NCBI GenBank assembly: GCA_032622095.1 | Contig: CP136065.1 | Location: 111,889,195 to 111,953,194, forward strand | Reading direction: 5' to 3' | DNA length: 64,000 nt | Source of the DNA: Siphonodentalium dalli | Lineage: Eukaryota; Mollusca; Scaphopoda; Gadilida; Siphonodentaliidae | In this document: piece after piece, positions 1 to 10,560 of the stretch | How positions within the stretch are numbered: position 1 is the first letter of the stretch | How the letters are laid out: each line of letters starts with the position of its first letter | Position numbers and translations under genes: made by a program | The notes under the pieces: model-generated | What the model was told of the DNA's origin: nothing | Database searches by the model: none | What the model saw: the letters and a program-made list of their open reading frames with translations, nothing else

Positions 1-1760
1 AGTTTGTCTGAAAAAATTGTCATTTTTGTGGTCATTATGTTATTTTATATCCATATCTGCGAAATTCATTCAAATCCCCCAGTTTAATTAGTATTTCTGG
101 TTCGAGAATTGTGTATTGAACAATATTGAGTACATATTGGTATGTTTCCGCTGAAAAATTGTTATATCATCCCATTATTCCTATGATTGTGAAAATTATA
201 AAAGTTTTTTTTTTTATGGAAAAACTTTGTTAACTCCGAAAGCTCAACTCTGATTTTAGGGGACTTTTCGTTACGCATCCGCGATGTTATGGCCTAAATA
301 ATATAAAAAAAAATCAGCTTTCCCACATTTATTTCCTTACTTTTCCCCATTCTCGCCTAATGTGCCTGGACTATTAGAGAACTTTTATAATGCTACAGTA
401 AAGGATGTCGCACTGGTGCATTTAAACTAAGCATGTCCTTAAACTAGGCATGGGTGCAAGTGGAAGCCTGTATTGACAATTTGTAAATACTATGTATGGC
501 GATAACAATAATGGAATTGGAACACGAGAGGATATTCATTTCGTATTCATTCGTAGGTGGAAATATTTATATAGTATTCGGTAGAGTTTGAGTTTTGAAA
601 TAGACGAGCGATTTTGTACTAGAGAGAATATGCATAAGCTTTGTGTTCTTCTAACATGTACAATATAATTAGATTAGTGGTGTTTTATATGGTTTAGGAA
701 CAGTCAACACACACCTCTGTTAAGATGAAGATAATCTGATAGCATTAGTATAAATGTGTGGATCGATGGATTACCCCTATTTAGTGTCATGGTGGTGTTA
801 CCTCTTGTGATGCGCCTTTCTGATGAAGAAACCCTTCTATCATGTTATAGTTCGGTGATTGGTTTACTGTATGATGAACCACAAAAGAGATGCGAGTATA
901 ATTATTAAACTAACTGCTTTCCTATCAATATCAAAAGTAGCTCAAACGATGAGTGTCTAAACATAAAACTCAAGGTTGCAGAAAATTATACTATCAGGGA
1001 TAGCATTTGGCAAATTCTAAAAGAATTTGGCAAAAATAAATATCATTTGGCAAATTATTTGGCAAAAGTAAATTTCGGTTCAGTGTGGACCCTGGATAAG
1101 ATTGAATTATGTAATTTCCCCTATAACAATGTTCAAATTTGGAGTTTGTATCCTGCAAAATGAGTGAAATAAATTGACATATGGAGGCATAACCAATAGT
1201 TAGGGCATGTTCATTCGCCAATACGGCTTGACCACCCATATTTTCAATATAGACATGTTCCCAGTGATATACTGATTCGGAATATACTTGTTTTATCAAT
1301 TAAAACGCCTGAGAGGCAGCCATACAACAAGAATCGCTGTCAATATTAGGAGATGTCCAGAAAAAACACTAGTAGCAAATGTTCAGAATAGTATACTGAA
1401 AATGACAACGCCCAACTCAGTGTCATGGAAAGGTTTGTTTATAACCGCTCTAGGCTGAAACTCTGTATCGACAATTATAACTTTGCTATATTACATAGTT
1501 TTTTTTTTGGTAAATTTTTTTAAATATATCCGGGACAAATACTTCATCCAGAATGTTAAATAACATTTCCAGTACCTCATCATGTTTTTATTGATTTTAT
1601 GACACAAATAGAAAACTGCGCCAACAACTCAAACATTTTGCATGTAAGAAGATGTTTGATAAAAATTGTTCTATTGTAAATTATGTACATCAAATTTTCA
1701 AAGAATATAGAGTAAACATAGTCATATCGGAACATCGTAAAGAATTACAGTGTGTTCAGG
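1..1760. other. AT-rich sequence without a recognised gene
   Basis: No protein-like reading frame and no RNA gene is visible on either strand. The only local structure is a short degenerate repetition of ATTTGGCAAA at about 1004-1066 and some poly-T runs near 206 and 1501. I see nothing else to annotate. Confidence 0.6.
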
Positions 1761-2890
1761 TGTGTTGGGAATAATTAACCCCATTAATTAATTCCCTCCT
1801 CCAGCTTAGTCGGCGTGTCTGACAAAAATGAAACATTTGTTTAAATATCCCCTTTTTTGTATGGAATGGTGATAGCAACCGGTTGTGTCAAGTGCATGGA
1901 TAAATTATATCACACTAAATCCGCTTATTTCTGCAGCCATCAATCTGTTTTGATAACAATTTATTTGAGACAAAGTTCTGGCGAATATATCAGACGGTGC
2001 TCATCAAGGCACTGGGCATGCATATGGTTCACCAAGATATATGTAGTGACCATTCCTTAGCTAAATCTTTATAACTATAAAGATTCACTTCCCAAATTTA
2101 ACATCAAATTTGTCAAAACTGGCAGTTATCAATGATGCTCAGTTTATGAACCAAGCAAATAAAAAAGTAAAATACGAAGTCAAATAACTAGCATGTCTAC
2201 GACACAGGCATCGCAAACCTCAACAAAACCATCGAACATCAGTTTTACATTGAAAATGAGTAAAACGATAACAAATGAGAATGCTCTGAATCGTGTACCA
2301 CTTTTGGATGAGGGTAGCATGAATTGCTCAAGTTTCCATGTGGACAACATGAAAACAGCCATTTCTAAGCTGAAAGGTACATAACTCCAGCAAATCAGGC
2401 CGTGACCAAATTCGAACTTGGCCTGCGTCTTCTCAAATGCAAACCATGTACCATATATCAAGAAATTCTGATGAATATATTATCAATATTGTGATCAACC
2501 AGACAACAGCCTGATTTTTTTAATCCTTTGTGTTCACTGCCATTAAAATAATAAAAATTTTGATGCGAAGAAATTGTCATTACCTCAGATTACCTACATA
2601 TTTTTGGGAGCCATATTGCCCAACAACTTTGATTATGTTGATTGACACGTGTGCAGCAGTTGGGGTCTCATAAGCTGTTATCAAAACATGTGTTTATAGC
2701 TATGGATTTAGGTGAATTAAGTCTGAGTATCATAATTTATCCATTCACTTTCTAAATGGGGTCTCCATGGACTTTTGACATGAAAAGGGGATATTAAACA
2801 GACATGTTTAATGCCGACAACGCCAAGGTGCGAAGAGCGAATTCGTAGTCTGTGGTTTTGGCTATCTAAGGGTTAATTAGTCCCAACACA
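1761..2890. mobile_element. TIR element of about 1.1 kb, non-autonomous
   Basis: The two ends are inverted repeats: TGTGTTGGGAATAATTAACC at 1761-1780 matches the reverse complement of 2871-2890 at 19 of 20 positions. A second, subterminal inverted match lies inside the ends, around TTTAAATATCCCCTTTT near 1840-1857 and AAAAGGGGATATTAAA near 2783-2798. No clear target-site duplication is seen in the flanks. The interior has only short open frames (for example 2193-2384 on the plus strand, serine/threonine-rich) that match no family I know, so the element is probably a deletion derivative. The superfamily cannot be assigned from the ends alone. Confidence 0.7.
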
Positions 2891-2923
2891 GGGTAATTTT
2901 GTAAGATATCACGATAGGACTGT

Positions 2924-3274
2924 TTACCCCACATTCTCCGAAAAAATCACGCTGCAACAATTGGTTATGTTAAAGGCAAATTCATTAAATTCCGAAACAA
3001 AATGTTCCGTAAATCTGATTTCTTTCATCGATTCTTACATTTTAAGGACAAAATAAACTATTTCTCTTCATGAGCTTACAATATATTTCACTGGACAAAA
3101 GCAACAATATATTTGTGGATAGTGAGCATCAAATGTTCCCTCTTGATTGAGTTCAACCTTTCGTTCTGTTTCCAGTTCCTATTACACTTACATTTTGTTT
3201 GCGATTCATATTAATTATTGTAACATAAAACATAATTAAATATTCACCATACGATAATGTGGGGTATTTGACAG
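2924..3274. repeat. Possible small TIR element
   Basis: ACTGTTTACCCCACATT near 2925-2943 faces AATGTGGGGTATTTGACAGT near 3254-3273, an imperfect inverted repeat with a 3-base gap. The inner arms do not match, so this may be a decayed MITE or coincidence. Confidence 0.35.
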
Positions 3275-4300
3275 TCACAACTCGGGATATTTTTTTTTCT
3301 TCATAACAAAATAAATTTAGATGAAGTTAAACCTCAAGAATAGACAAACTAAATCATATCTGTAAAAGTTGGGGGGGTGGATATACACAAATTTGTGAGT
3401 TTGGTTTACTCTGCAATACAACTGTTAATCTCAATGCCGATCTAACATCCAAGGTCAGCTAATGATGGCACCAAACAATCACCTTAGCCAGACCGTAATC
3501 AAGGTCAGCCGTGGCTACATTCATAATGATACAATATACACCATATACTTAGCAGGTGCACTGATTGAGTATATGCCATGGATACACGCATGAGTATAAT
3601 AAACAAGATTCATACATGACGTTGGTGAATATATTTCCAATAGAACACCAGGCGTTTTCTAACACTACAAAATATTGAGGAGGTAGCACAGTTTTCAGCA
3701 TTTTGTGACTATTTTGTGGCACAAAATTAATAAAAATAAGATAACCGCAACTGAAAGTTTTTTTTAATTCTGAAAGGAACATAATAATGTCTTCAATATG
3801 TTAAAAATTCACACAAAAATTATGAAATATAACAGTTTATAATTAGTTTTATAGACCAACTCTGAATTTCACATAGTAAATTCAGGCTTGTCCAGATATG
3901 TGGCTTTATTTGGATAGAATCCATCCCATCATACAGATTAAGGGAAATAATCCAGCATGGTTTTTAAATAAGACTGAAGTATGTGTCGTCCACAGGCAGA
4001 TTAAGGGAGTTAACCCAGCCTGATTGTTACTAGCAGACACTCTATACACAAAGTCTTAAACCTACATCTGAATTGCATTGGTCGTAATGTACCATTACAT
4101 GAAAAACTCAACATTTAGTTTGTGTCCGAGATCATGGCATCGATCGACCAGACTTTAAGGCCAATTAAGTTATAGTATGGACTAAATGATGGGTCCTGTC
4201 TTTCATGCAATTCTGGATTAATGAATGTTTTGATAATATTATCTATGTGTACCCAATGTTTTATGCAACTGGTTGATCAACTGTTAGATGCAATAAAGGA
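3275..4300. other. No gene recognised
   Basis: AT-rich sequence with no protein-like frame and no tandem repeat. A loose repetition of CAGATTAAGGGA followed by an ATCCAGC/ACCCAGC motif occurs near 3936 and 3999. Nothing else is seen. Confidence 0.5.
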
Positions 4301-4309
4301 TGGAAGACT

Positions 4310-5286
4310 CTGACAGACTTTGATAGGCTCATGTTTGGCATAGCAGCAGAATTGCAAGCTTATGACGAGGCTACATTTGAGCTTTTAACCCAGAATGTTG
4401 GTTAATCCAGAGGAATGCTGTGCCCTTGGCATTTCTGAAAGGAATTTCCTCAAAATAAAAGCACCACAAACAAATGTATCATTCTCTGCATCATAATGGA
4501 GCAACTGTCTCTTATCTTAATTTCATTGGACTGATGTCCATGTTGCCAACTCTCATGACCTATTTCGTCACTGCATCCAAGACTGTTGTTTATATGTTTG
4601 GGTCTATGGACCAATGTGGGTTATATGGCAATATTTTGAAGAAGGTAAGGGATCACGAGAAATATCTAATAGCAACACATGCAGATTTCAATGATTGTTT
4701 GACATTTTTTGACAATAATCAAGAATTGGCAAAACGTTTGCGAGTATCATATGTGAATAAACCCATGGCGAGTAATAATCAACGTGTTAAATATAATTCC
4801 ACACAACCAAAAATATATTATGAACACGCGTATCAAGCTTGGTATGCAAAGGAGTGAATGACATTGCTGCAGATACGACGATTTCTAACTGTATTGGGTG
4901 CTGTATACGTGCTGATAAACAAGTTTACAACAGCTTGTCGTACGTATTCTTTGGAGAGATTCTGCTGAGAACCTACTTTAGAACTATGATTTTAACGCTG
5001 GCATATTATGAAGCATTTTTTGGATGGTGTGCATGTCTCAGAAGCAGATGAGGGGATGATGAAAGCACCCATGAAGATATATTATGACACGCTGAAGCAG
5101 CATTTGATCAAGCACAAGGCATGCATGAAACCTGTATTGGATACAATAGATAAACAAGGGTTGCCCATCAAAGATGGCCTGGTCAAGTTTTTTGCCTGAC
5201 CTAAAAGCGTTCTTATGGATAATCGTTCAGCACAATCGGCTCGAGCCTTTGTGTGAAGGAGGAATGGATGCCCCGTATACCATCTC
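4310..5286 (+). pseudogene. Broken coding relic upstream of the Rep-like helicase
   Basis: Protein-like segments alternate between plus-strand frames: about 4330-4410, then 4474-4857 (127 codons, open), 4839-5051 and 5008-5199. Amino-acid composition in each (mixed charged and hydrophobic, for example KIYYDTLKQHLIKHKACMK near 5068-5127) looks like true coding sequence broken by indels rather than random open frames. I do not recognise a family. The usual HUH endonuclease motifs of a CRESS Rep N-terminus are not visible here, so this could be the divergent N-terminus of the protein that ends in the helicase domain at 5287-5815, or a separate gene. The strand and direction agree with that downstream domain. 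Confidence 0.45.
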
Positions 5287-5815
5287 ATGGCGGACCCCTG
5301 CACAAGTGCGATGTACTCTAGCGGCTATACGGCTATGGAAAGCTGTAGTCAAATGTTCAAATTCGATACAAACCGAGTTGAGATTTATCGAAGACTATCT
5401 CCTACTGTGTGGAAACGCTGGCAACTGAACATTCTGACAGGATTGGAGGCACCACCGGATGAGCGAAAGGTGCAATGGTTTTGGGACCCTGTAGGAGGCA
5501 TAGGGAAAACTATGCTAAGTCGCTATATAGTTGCAATGGGTGATTCTATTAGAATGTAAAATGCGAAAAGTGCAGACATTAAATATGCTTACAATGGCGA
5601 GCATACCATTATCTTCGACTATCCACGCAGTCAAAAAGATAGAATAAACTACGAGATTATAGAGATTCTGAAAAACGGAATAATGCTCAACACCAAATAC
5701 CAAAGCAATTTCAGACCATCTATCCACCTCATGCTATTTTGATCGCTTTTCGTCGGTCCCCAATGTCCATCGTTCCCGGCGTGTTGAAATTGTATTCTGA
5801 ATGGCAAACTATCCG
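5287..5815 (+). pseudogene. CRESS-type Rep helicase domain (SF3), degraded
   Basis: Seen: a Walker A segment WFWDPVGGIGKT (about 5479-5514), preceded by a tryptophan-rich linker containing WKRWQLNIL, and followed in the same frame by a Walker B segment IIFDYPRS (about 5608-5631), then INYEIIEILKNG. This order and spacing is that of the superfamily-3 helicase domain of Rep proteins of circular single-stranded DNA viruses (circovirus, nanovirus and relatives), which unwinds DNA during rolling-circle replication. A TAA at 5557-5559 lies between Walker A and B with the frame continuing after it; the frame is lost again near 5740, where motif C would be expected, and its asparagine is not apparent. 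The HUH endonuclease domain is not identified. Relics of such genes inside animal genomes are well known, so an endogenous viral sequence or a transposon that carries such a helicase are both possible. Confidence 0.75.
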
Positions 5816-5819
5816 AAAA

Positions 5820-6063
5820 TATTTTTTCATTTGATTAAACTGCCATGCATTTTATATGTAATCGGCAAGCTTTTAATGTAAAGCTATATAATGAACACTA
5901 GGTAAATCTGAAACACATTCATTGTGAACTAACGTCATTTGCAATTCGGATAGAAATGATGTCAGTATAAAACAGTACGCTGCAAATATATGCTAAATTG
6001 ATAAAAATGTTTGATGAAAGTTACTTTTTGTAAACTAATATAACGACAACATTTTTGTTTTAG
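5820..6063. other. Non-coding spacer ending in a splice-acceptor-like tract
   Basis: AT-rich sequence with no open frame. It ends in a T-rich tract TTTTTGTTTTAG at about 6052-6063 that resembles a 3' splice site. Confidence 0.4.
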
Positions 6064-6269
6064 GCCTACCACCTACGTGATCTACTGGAAAACGCAGACC
6101 TACGCCTTTGATTTGCAACCAACTGACCAGGGGCGATGAAGTCACATTCTCCACCGACAATGAAACGTCTACTGCTGTCGTTCAGACTGTTGACAAATTT
6201 CTGAAAGAGATAACTGTCACCCAGAATGATTCAACAGAGAAAATCAGTTTCTCGGACGTCATCAATCGT
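6064..6269 (+). other. Candidate internal exon of an unrecognised gene
   Basis: The segment is bounded by a T-rich AG acceptor on its left and by GTGAGT, the classical 5' splice donor, directly after it (about 6270-6275). The best frame is open from 6081 and reads through the donor to 6326. It encodes a short charged, beta-rich stretch (GDEVTFSTDNETSTAVVQ), of the kind seen in small barrel domains such as SH3/Tudor-like folds, but no family can be named. It lies between the Rep-like helicase and the ORF at 7003, same strand. It may be an exon of the same broken element or chance. Confidence 0.35.
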
Positions 6270-6329
6270 GAGTATATAATGCTAACATCAGCCATGTTTG
6301 TCAGACGACCACGATACAATATGTAATCG

Positions 6330-7002
6330 CAGTCGCGTGTACGTAAAAATCGTAGTTGGAAATGACCGTAGGATAGTCAATCGCATGCTTTAGAACAACC
6401 TACGATATCACAATGCATGTGACATCACAATCGTCTGAACAAACTATCCACTATCTCATCGGGCCCGATTCCTCCACTTACGATTGTATCGTGGTCGTCT
6501 GAACGTACACAAATACTATGTGCATGTGGTATGTCGTACCCGTACATAATGATTACCTCATATATTTGCAAATTCCGATTCAATTTAACTTTGTCGAAAT
6601 TATTGGTCATGCTGCTAATACCCAATCAACAGTTAAATTGATTAAATGTACTTACACAATCCGATTCGGTGGTCCCGGTATCATCGGATTATAGCAACAA
6701 CAACAACTATAATAACATTTCTACGTTTCGGTTATCGATTACTTACAAAATATTAATGCTAACCACTGTATATCGATAGTACAATGCATCACTAGGCTTG
6801 TCCTCATACTTGCTGTGCATGGTGCCAAATATTCATATATAATCATTCCACTCCTGTGCCGCTAGGCTGTTTTCAATGGTGGGTATCAAGCTGTGGCTAA
6901 ACGGAGAAGCTCTTTTTGAATAAAACCTTTCAATAAATAATTTCTCTGGATCTATCTGGCGAAAATCTTGACATTCACATATCGCTTTAGCTACCGACTT
7001 AG
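6330..7002. other. No gene recognised
   Basis: Mixed sequence with only short antisense frames. One of these (6833-7108, minus) is antisense to the start of the following ORF and is not protein-like. Nothing else is seen. Confidence 0.45.
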
Positions 7003-7767
7003 CAGAACCACCGAAAAGACAAAAAAGAAAAGCAGCGCCAGCAACTTCACCGCCTGAGACCCAGACCCACCAGTGCTGATCCACCACTTCAATCCTCAAC
7101 CGGTTCACCTTTAGTGTTCAATGGAAGGGACTCCCTTATCCGAATTGGACACACAAGCAGCCTCTCCTGTAGACGGGAAGACGTCAACATCCTAGTGACC
7201 GACATCAACAAAGATCGCGTTAGTGGGTATATGATTGATACCGATGGAAGTGTCAATAAGAAAGTAAAGATAATAACAGAACCGGACTACCTCGAAACTT
7301 CCCAGCCCATCAAGGATCCATTCGCATCTACAATAAACAAGGAATTCACAGGACTGTTGGCCGCTAAGCCATGCGAGACGCGTCAAGAAATACTGAAATA
7401 TAATGTGAGAAAGGAGGTTCAACGTGCGTTGAAAAAGGGACGACAGCAGACATACAGCGCAGGAATATTCAACGCGGCAATCGACCCGACAATTTTCCCC
7501 GGAATTTCAACTACTACTACGCGAGTTTCATTCAGTTATGCGAAGGCTAACATCCACCTTTTAGATAACTCATTAGGACCGATGTGGGACTTGTTAATCA
7601 GTGATTCCGACGAGCAGATTTCTTTTGCGACGTCAATAACAGCCGGAGTGAATAAAGACTTTTCCGTGAATATAAACGTGCGCACAGCGGTGTACCCGGG
7701 TAGCAGAGAAACCATCACACCAGATAACTACAGACAGGTAATTCATGAGTATATTAATCGTTTTTGA
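7003..7767 (+). CDS. Unrecognised ORF with basic N-terminus
   Basis: The frame is open from just after a TAG at 7000-7002 to a TGA at 7765-7767 (254 codons). There is no ATG near the beginning; a GTG at 7114 and later ATGs exist, so the true 5' end is probably an upstream exon or was lost. The first 30 residues are rich in Lys, Arg, Gln and Pro (KKEKQRQQLHRLRPRP), as in nucleic-acid-binding or capsid N-termini. The rest is mixed with a second basic patch (VQRALKKGRQQ) and a hydrophobic C-terminal third. It lies between the Rep-like helicase and the long transposase-like protein on the same strand, with AATAAA 95 bases downstream. I do not recognise the family. A structural or DNA-binding protein of the same element is a guess. 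Confidence 0.45.
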   Translation, partial: QNHRKDKKEKQRQQLHRLRPRPTSADPPLQSSTGSPLVFNGRDSLIRIGHTSSLSCRREDVNILVTDINKDRVSGYMIDTDGSVNKKVKIITEPDYLETSQPIKDPFASTINKEFTGLLAAKPCETRQEILKYNVRKEVQRALKKGRQQTYSAGIFNAAIDPTIFPGISTTTTRVSFSYAKANIHLLDNSLGPMWDLLISDSDEQISFATSITAGVNKDFSVNINVRTAVYPGSRETITPDNYRQVIHEYINRF

Positions 7768-7861
7768 GTTATACGTGTTGATCCATAATATGTTATATTT
7801 TCATTGTATTCATCAAGTTTACCAGATATAACACCTCAATCCAACACCCAAACCCACTTGC

Positions 7862-7867
7862 AATAAA
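7862..7867 (+). promoter_or_regulatory. Possible polyadenylation signal
   Basis: AATAAA lies 95 bases after the stop of the 7003-7767 ORF and 8 bases before the ATG at 7875, which suggests tightly packed genes as in mobile or viral elements. Confidence 0.3.
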
Positions 7868-7874
7868 AACTAAA

Positions 7875-9193
7875 ATGTCTGAGTTGGTATTAGGCGGGAA
7901 AACATTTCTATTATCCAAGCACCAAATGGTTTCTCAATTCCATGTTAAGATTTGTTACAGTTCATAAATTTGAAAGATAGGGTTAAGAAGAGGGGTTATT
8001 CACATTTTATTGATCCTTGGCTTGCCGAAAGTGGTATACAAACTGCATTTGATGACGGGCATATACATAAATGTAAACGGAGATCCTCAATTCGTCTAGA
8101 TGCCGCTCTTGTTATTTCTCGAAAACAGCAACAGAACAATCCCCATAGTGAAAACATTCAAAATTTTATAGATTCTGTTGATAACTTTTTAGTCACTTCC
8201 CATGATGGTACCACTGCACAAGGTCCATCAGATCCACCAACGGCTCCCTCCCAACTTGAATCTCATCAACAAACCCCACCTGAATCATTCACGCCACATA
8301 ATGAATCTATGGTACAAGCCACAATAAATACACCCAGCCCATCTGGGGAGGTAGTGATATCTGGTAAAATTGTTAAATACAAATATATAAATAGTTTGTA
8401 CATGGAGACTAAGGCAGCACTTGACATTCTAGATCTTCTGGCACACATAATCAGTGAAGGGTATAAATATCTTGATTGCTCACTCGTGAAAAATGCTTTA
8501 GAACCATCTTGTTGTTTCGAAATTACTGGAAAAAAGAGACCGTTCATATCATTCGATGCTATAGCTGCTATTTGCAAATTTAAAAATATGTTTGATAATT
8601 TTGCAAACTTTAAAATGGCTGAATGCAAGTTATCCAACGAGAGTCAGTCACTTCCAATTGTTAGCAATGAAATTCCACAAGAACCGTCAGTAATTCAGGC
8701 AGTAAATATCATTAAAGATAAGTTTAGAAAGTCCGTACCAAAACAAGGAAATCGCGATAAATTTGTTGTCAAAAAAGATATAGTGGATATGTTGTGTTCA
8801 ATCAAAACGTCGAGGCAAGGGGATTCACTTCTTAAGGATATTTCCAGAGAGCATGGCCCGAAGTACTTCAAAATGTCAAGTCAAGCCTTAGTCGATTTAG
8901 AAGAAAATTATTCTGGACACAAGCTTTCAGAGAGGCTTCGCAAGTTATTTCCAGGTTCGATACCTTCACGACGTGAAGAATCGGACATGAAAAAAACATA
9001 TGAATCAATGTTTAGGTCGGTTTTATCGCCAAAACGAATCCCCACAGGGTGGAAAATTGATCCCGGTCGTTTGATAGACACATTAATGTTTTTCTTTCCG
9101 TTTTTGAAAAAATCTGATTCCCTTCATGTTATTAACGGCTTTACGTTGATGCTCGGGAAATTGGTGGGGAGAAATGTACATTTTTTGCTTTAA
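7875..9193 (+). pseudogene. N-terminal part of a long transposase-like protein
   Basis: An ATG at 7875 (MSELVLGGKTF...) opens a frame that passes, after an apparent small indel near 7950, into a frame open from 7952 to 9193 (413 codons, the longest non-repeat ORF on this side of the window). The protein is hydrophilic with a Gln/Ser/Thr/Pro-rich linker (about residues 70-130), a basic patch HKCKRRSSIR and a Lys-rich central region. The frame ends in a T-run (TTTTTTG near 9182), where an indel joins it to the catalytic-like part starting at about 9194. No known DNA-binding domain is recognised. Being the head of the same protein as 9194-11276 is inferred from strand, adjacency and the indel position. 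Confidence 0.5.
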
Positions 9194-10560
9194 CCCCAAT
9201 TAATAATGAGTTGGCCCTGCATGGCTTCAAGTTTCAAGATCCCAGATTAGTATTTCCATTGGCCTCGTTCAAAGAGTCTGATAACAGGGACAATCTTGAG
9301 GAAAATCTCATTTTATTATGTAACCAAATTAACAAGTTGTCTCAAAGTAATCTAAATATAAAGTTTTATCTTTCTGGTGATGAAATGTTCTTGCAGGCTA
9401 TGTTAGATGGTGAGGGAACATTAGGGCCAACAACAGCTGGGGTGGAATATTTATCATAAATGTGATCGTTCGACAATCAAAATAATTAGTGAATCAACTG
9501 GCAAGCGAACATCCTTGAAACAAACAATCACAAGAATACATGAAACTTCACTAATCAAATCTATTCCAACAAACAGGGTAGTACTCTGCCTCTTGCATTC
9601 AATGGTACAGATCGTCGAAAATTAATTAATTTAAAAATTGCTAGGATTATGGAAGCCGCAAATGTAGTAGCGTCGAAAAAGAATGGCCCCGAGAAAAAGG
9701 CCTACCAATCAGACCGACTAACAAAATTGGAGGATAACATTAACGATGGGGTGGTCAGGGCGGATTCAGGATAAAATATGATTCCCATGATAAATTAAAA
9801 CCAGTCAAGCTGAACAAAGACCGTGCATTTGTTATCATTGCCCCCTCACCAAATGGTGACAACGAGAAATATCCGCATCCTATGAAAGGCGTTCTTTCAG
9901 AAGAGCCAATAAATTTAAACACCATTGATCATAAAGTACGAACCGAGTATACGCTACCAAATGAATATAGTGATCTGGAATTAGTCTCCGCAATATGGCA
10001 TAATTTTTATTCAATGATGGTGATAATAAAAACTGAGCCCCAACCAAACTTAATCGAAGGGCGCCACGAAGCGTCACTACATCCCTCAGACTCAGTGGGG
10101 TTTGCAAGAAAATGATGTGAAACAATATCTGCATCATACCGAATTATTCTACCAGTTGTTCCGTTTGAGATACAAACTATCTAATTTCACACCATACATG
10201 ATTAAATTAATTGATTTTGCCCCTGTACTGATGGAAACACATCCGGTTCCAATATCTAGATTCCAGACCGAAGGTGGGGAGCATGCAAACTACTTTCACC
10301 ACCACACTACTAGGGGTGGGGGGTAGAGCCGTCATGAAGAAACATGACACAAGATATCAGATAATTTTTCATTGCTGGAAAAATATATGTTTCAAAATAG
10401 GTGGCATGGAGAGTGTAAATGATGCATTTGCAGTGTATTGTAGAGAACACGTCGGTGCAACTAAAATAAAAGCATTCGTTCGTGGTTCGACACCAATTGA
10501 AGGATCCTCTGAGAAAGGATGCATATTTAAGATCTATATCGGCATATAGACTTCCATGTG
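9194..10560 (+). pseudogene. Transposase-like core, broken by several frameshifts
   Basis: Successive plus-strand segments read as one protein interrupted by frameshifts and stops near 9440, 9620, 9775, 10100, 10320 and 10545. Landmarks in order: KFYLSGDEMFLQAML (about 9361-9405), CLLHSM near 9590-9605, KLIDFAPVLMETHP (about 10204-10248) and RFQTEGGEHANYFHHHTTR (about 10259-10315). The layout (an acidic residue in a beta-strand before a Gly-rich turn, a conserved Leu-His segment, and a late glutamate in EGGEH/HANY) resembles the DDE core layout of RAG1/Transib-type recombinases, where the third catalytic acid sits in an EGNES-type motif. That comparison is by eye and is inference. No intact copy is present. 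Confidence 0.45.
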
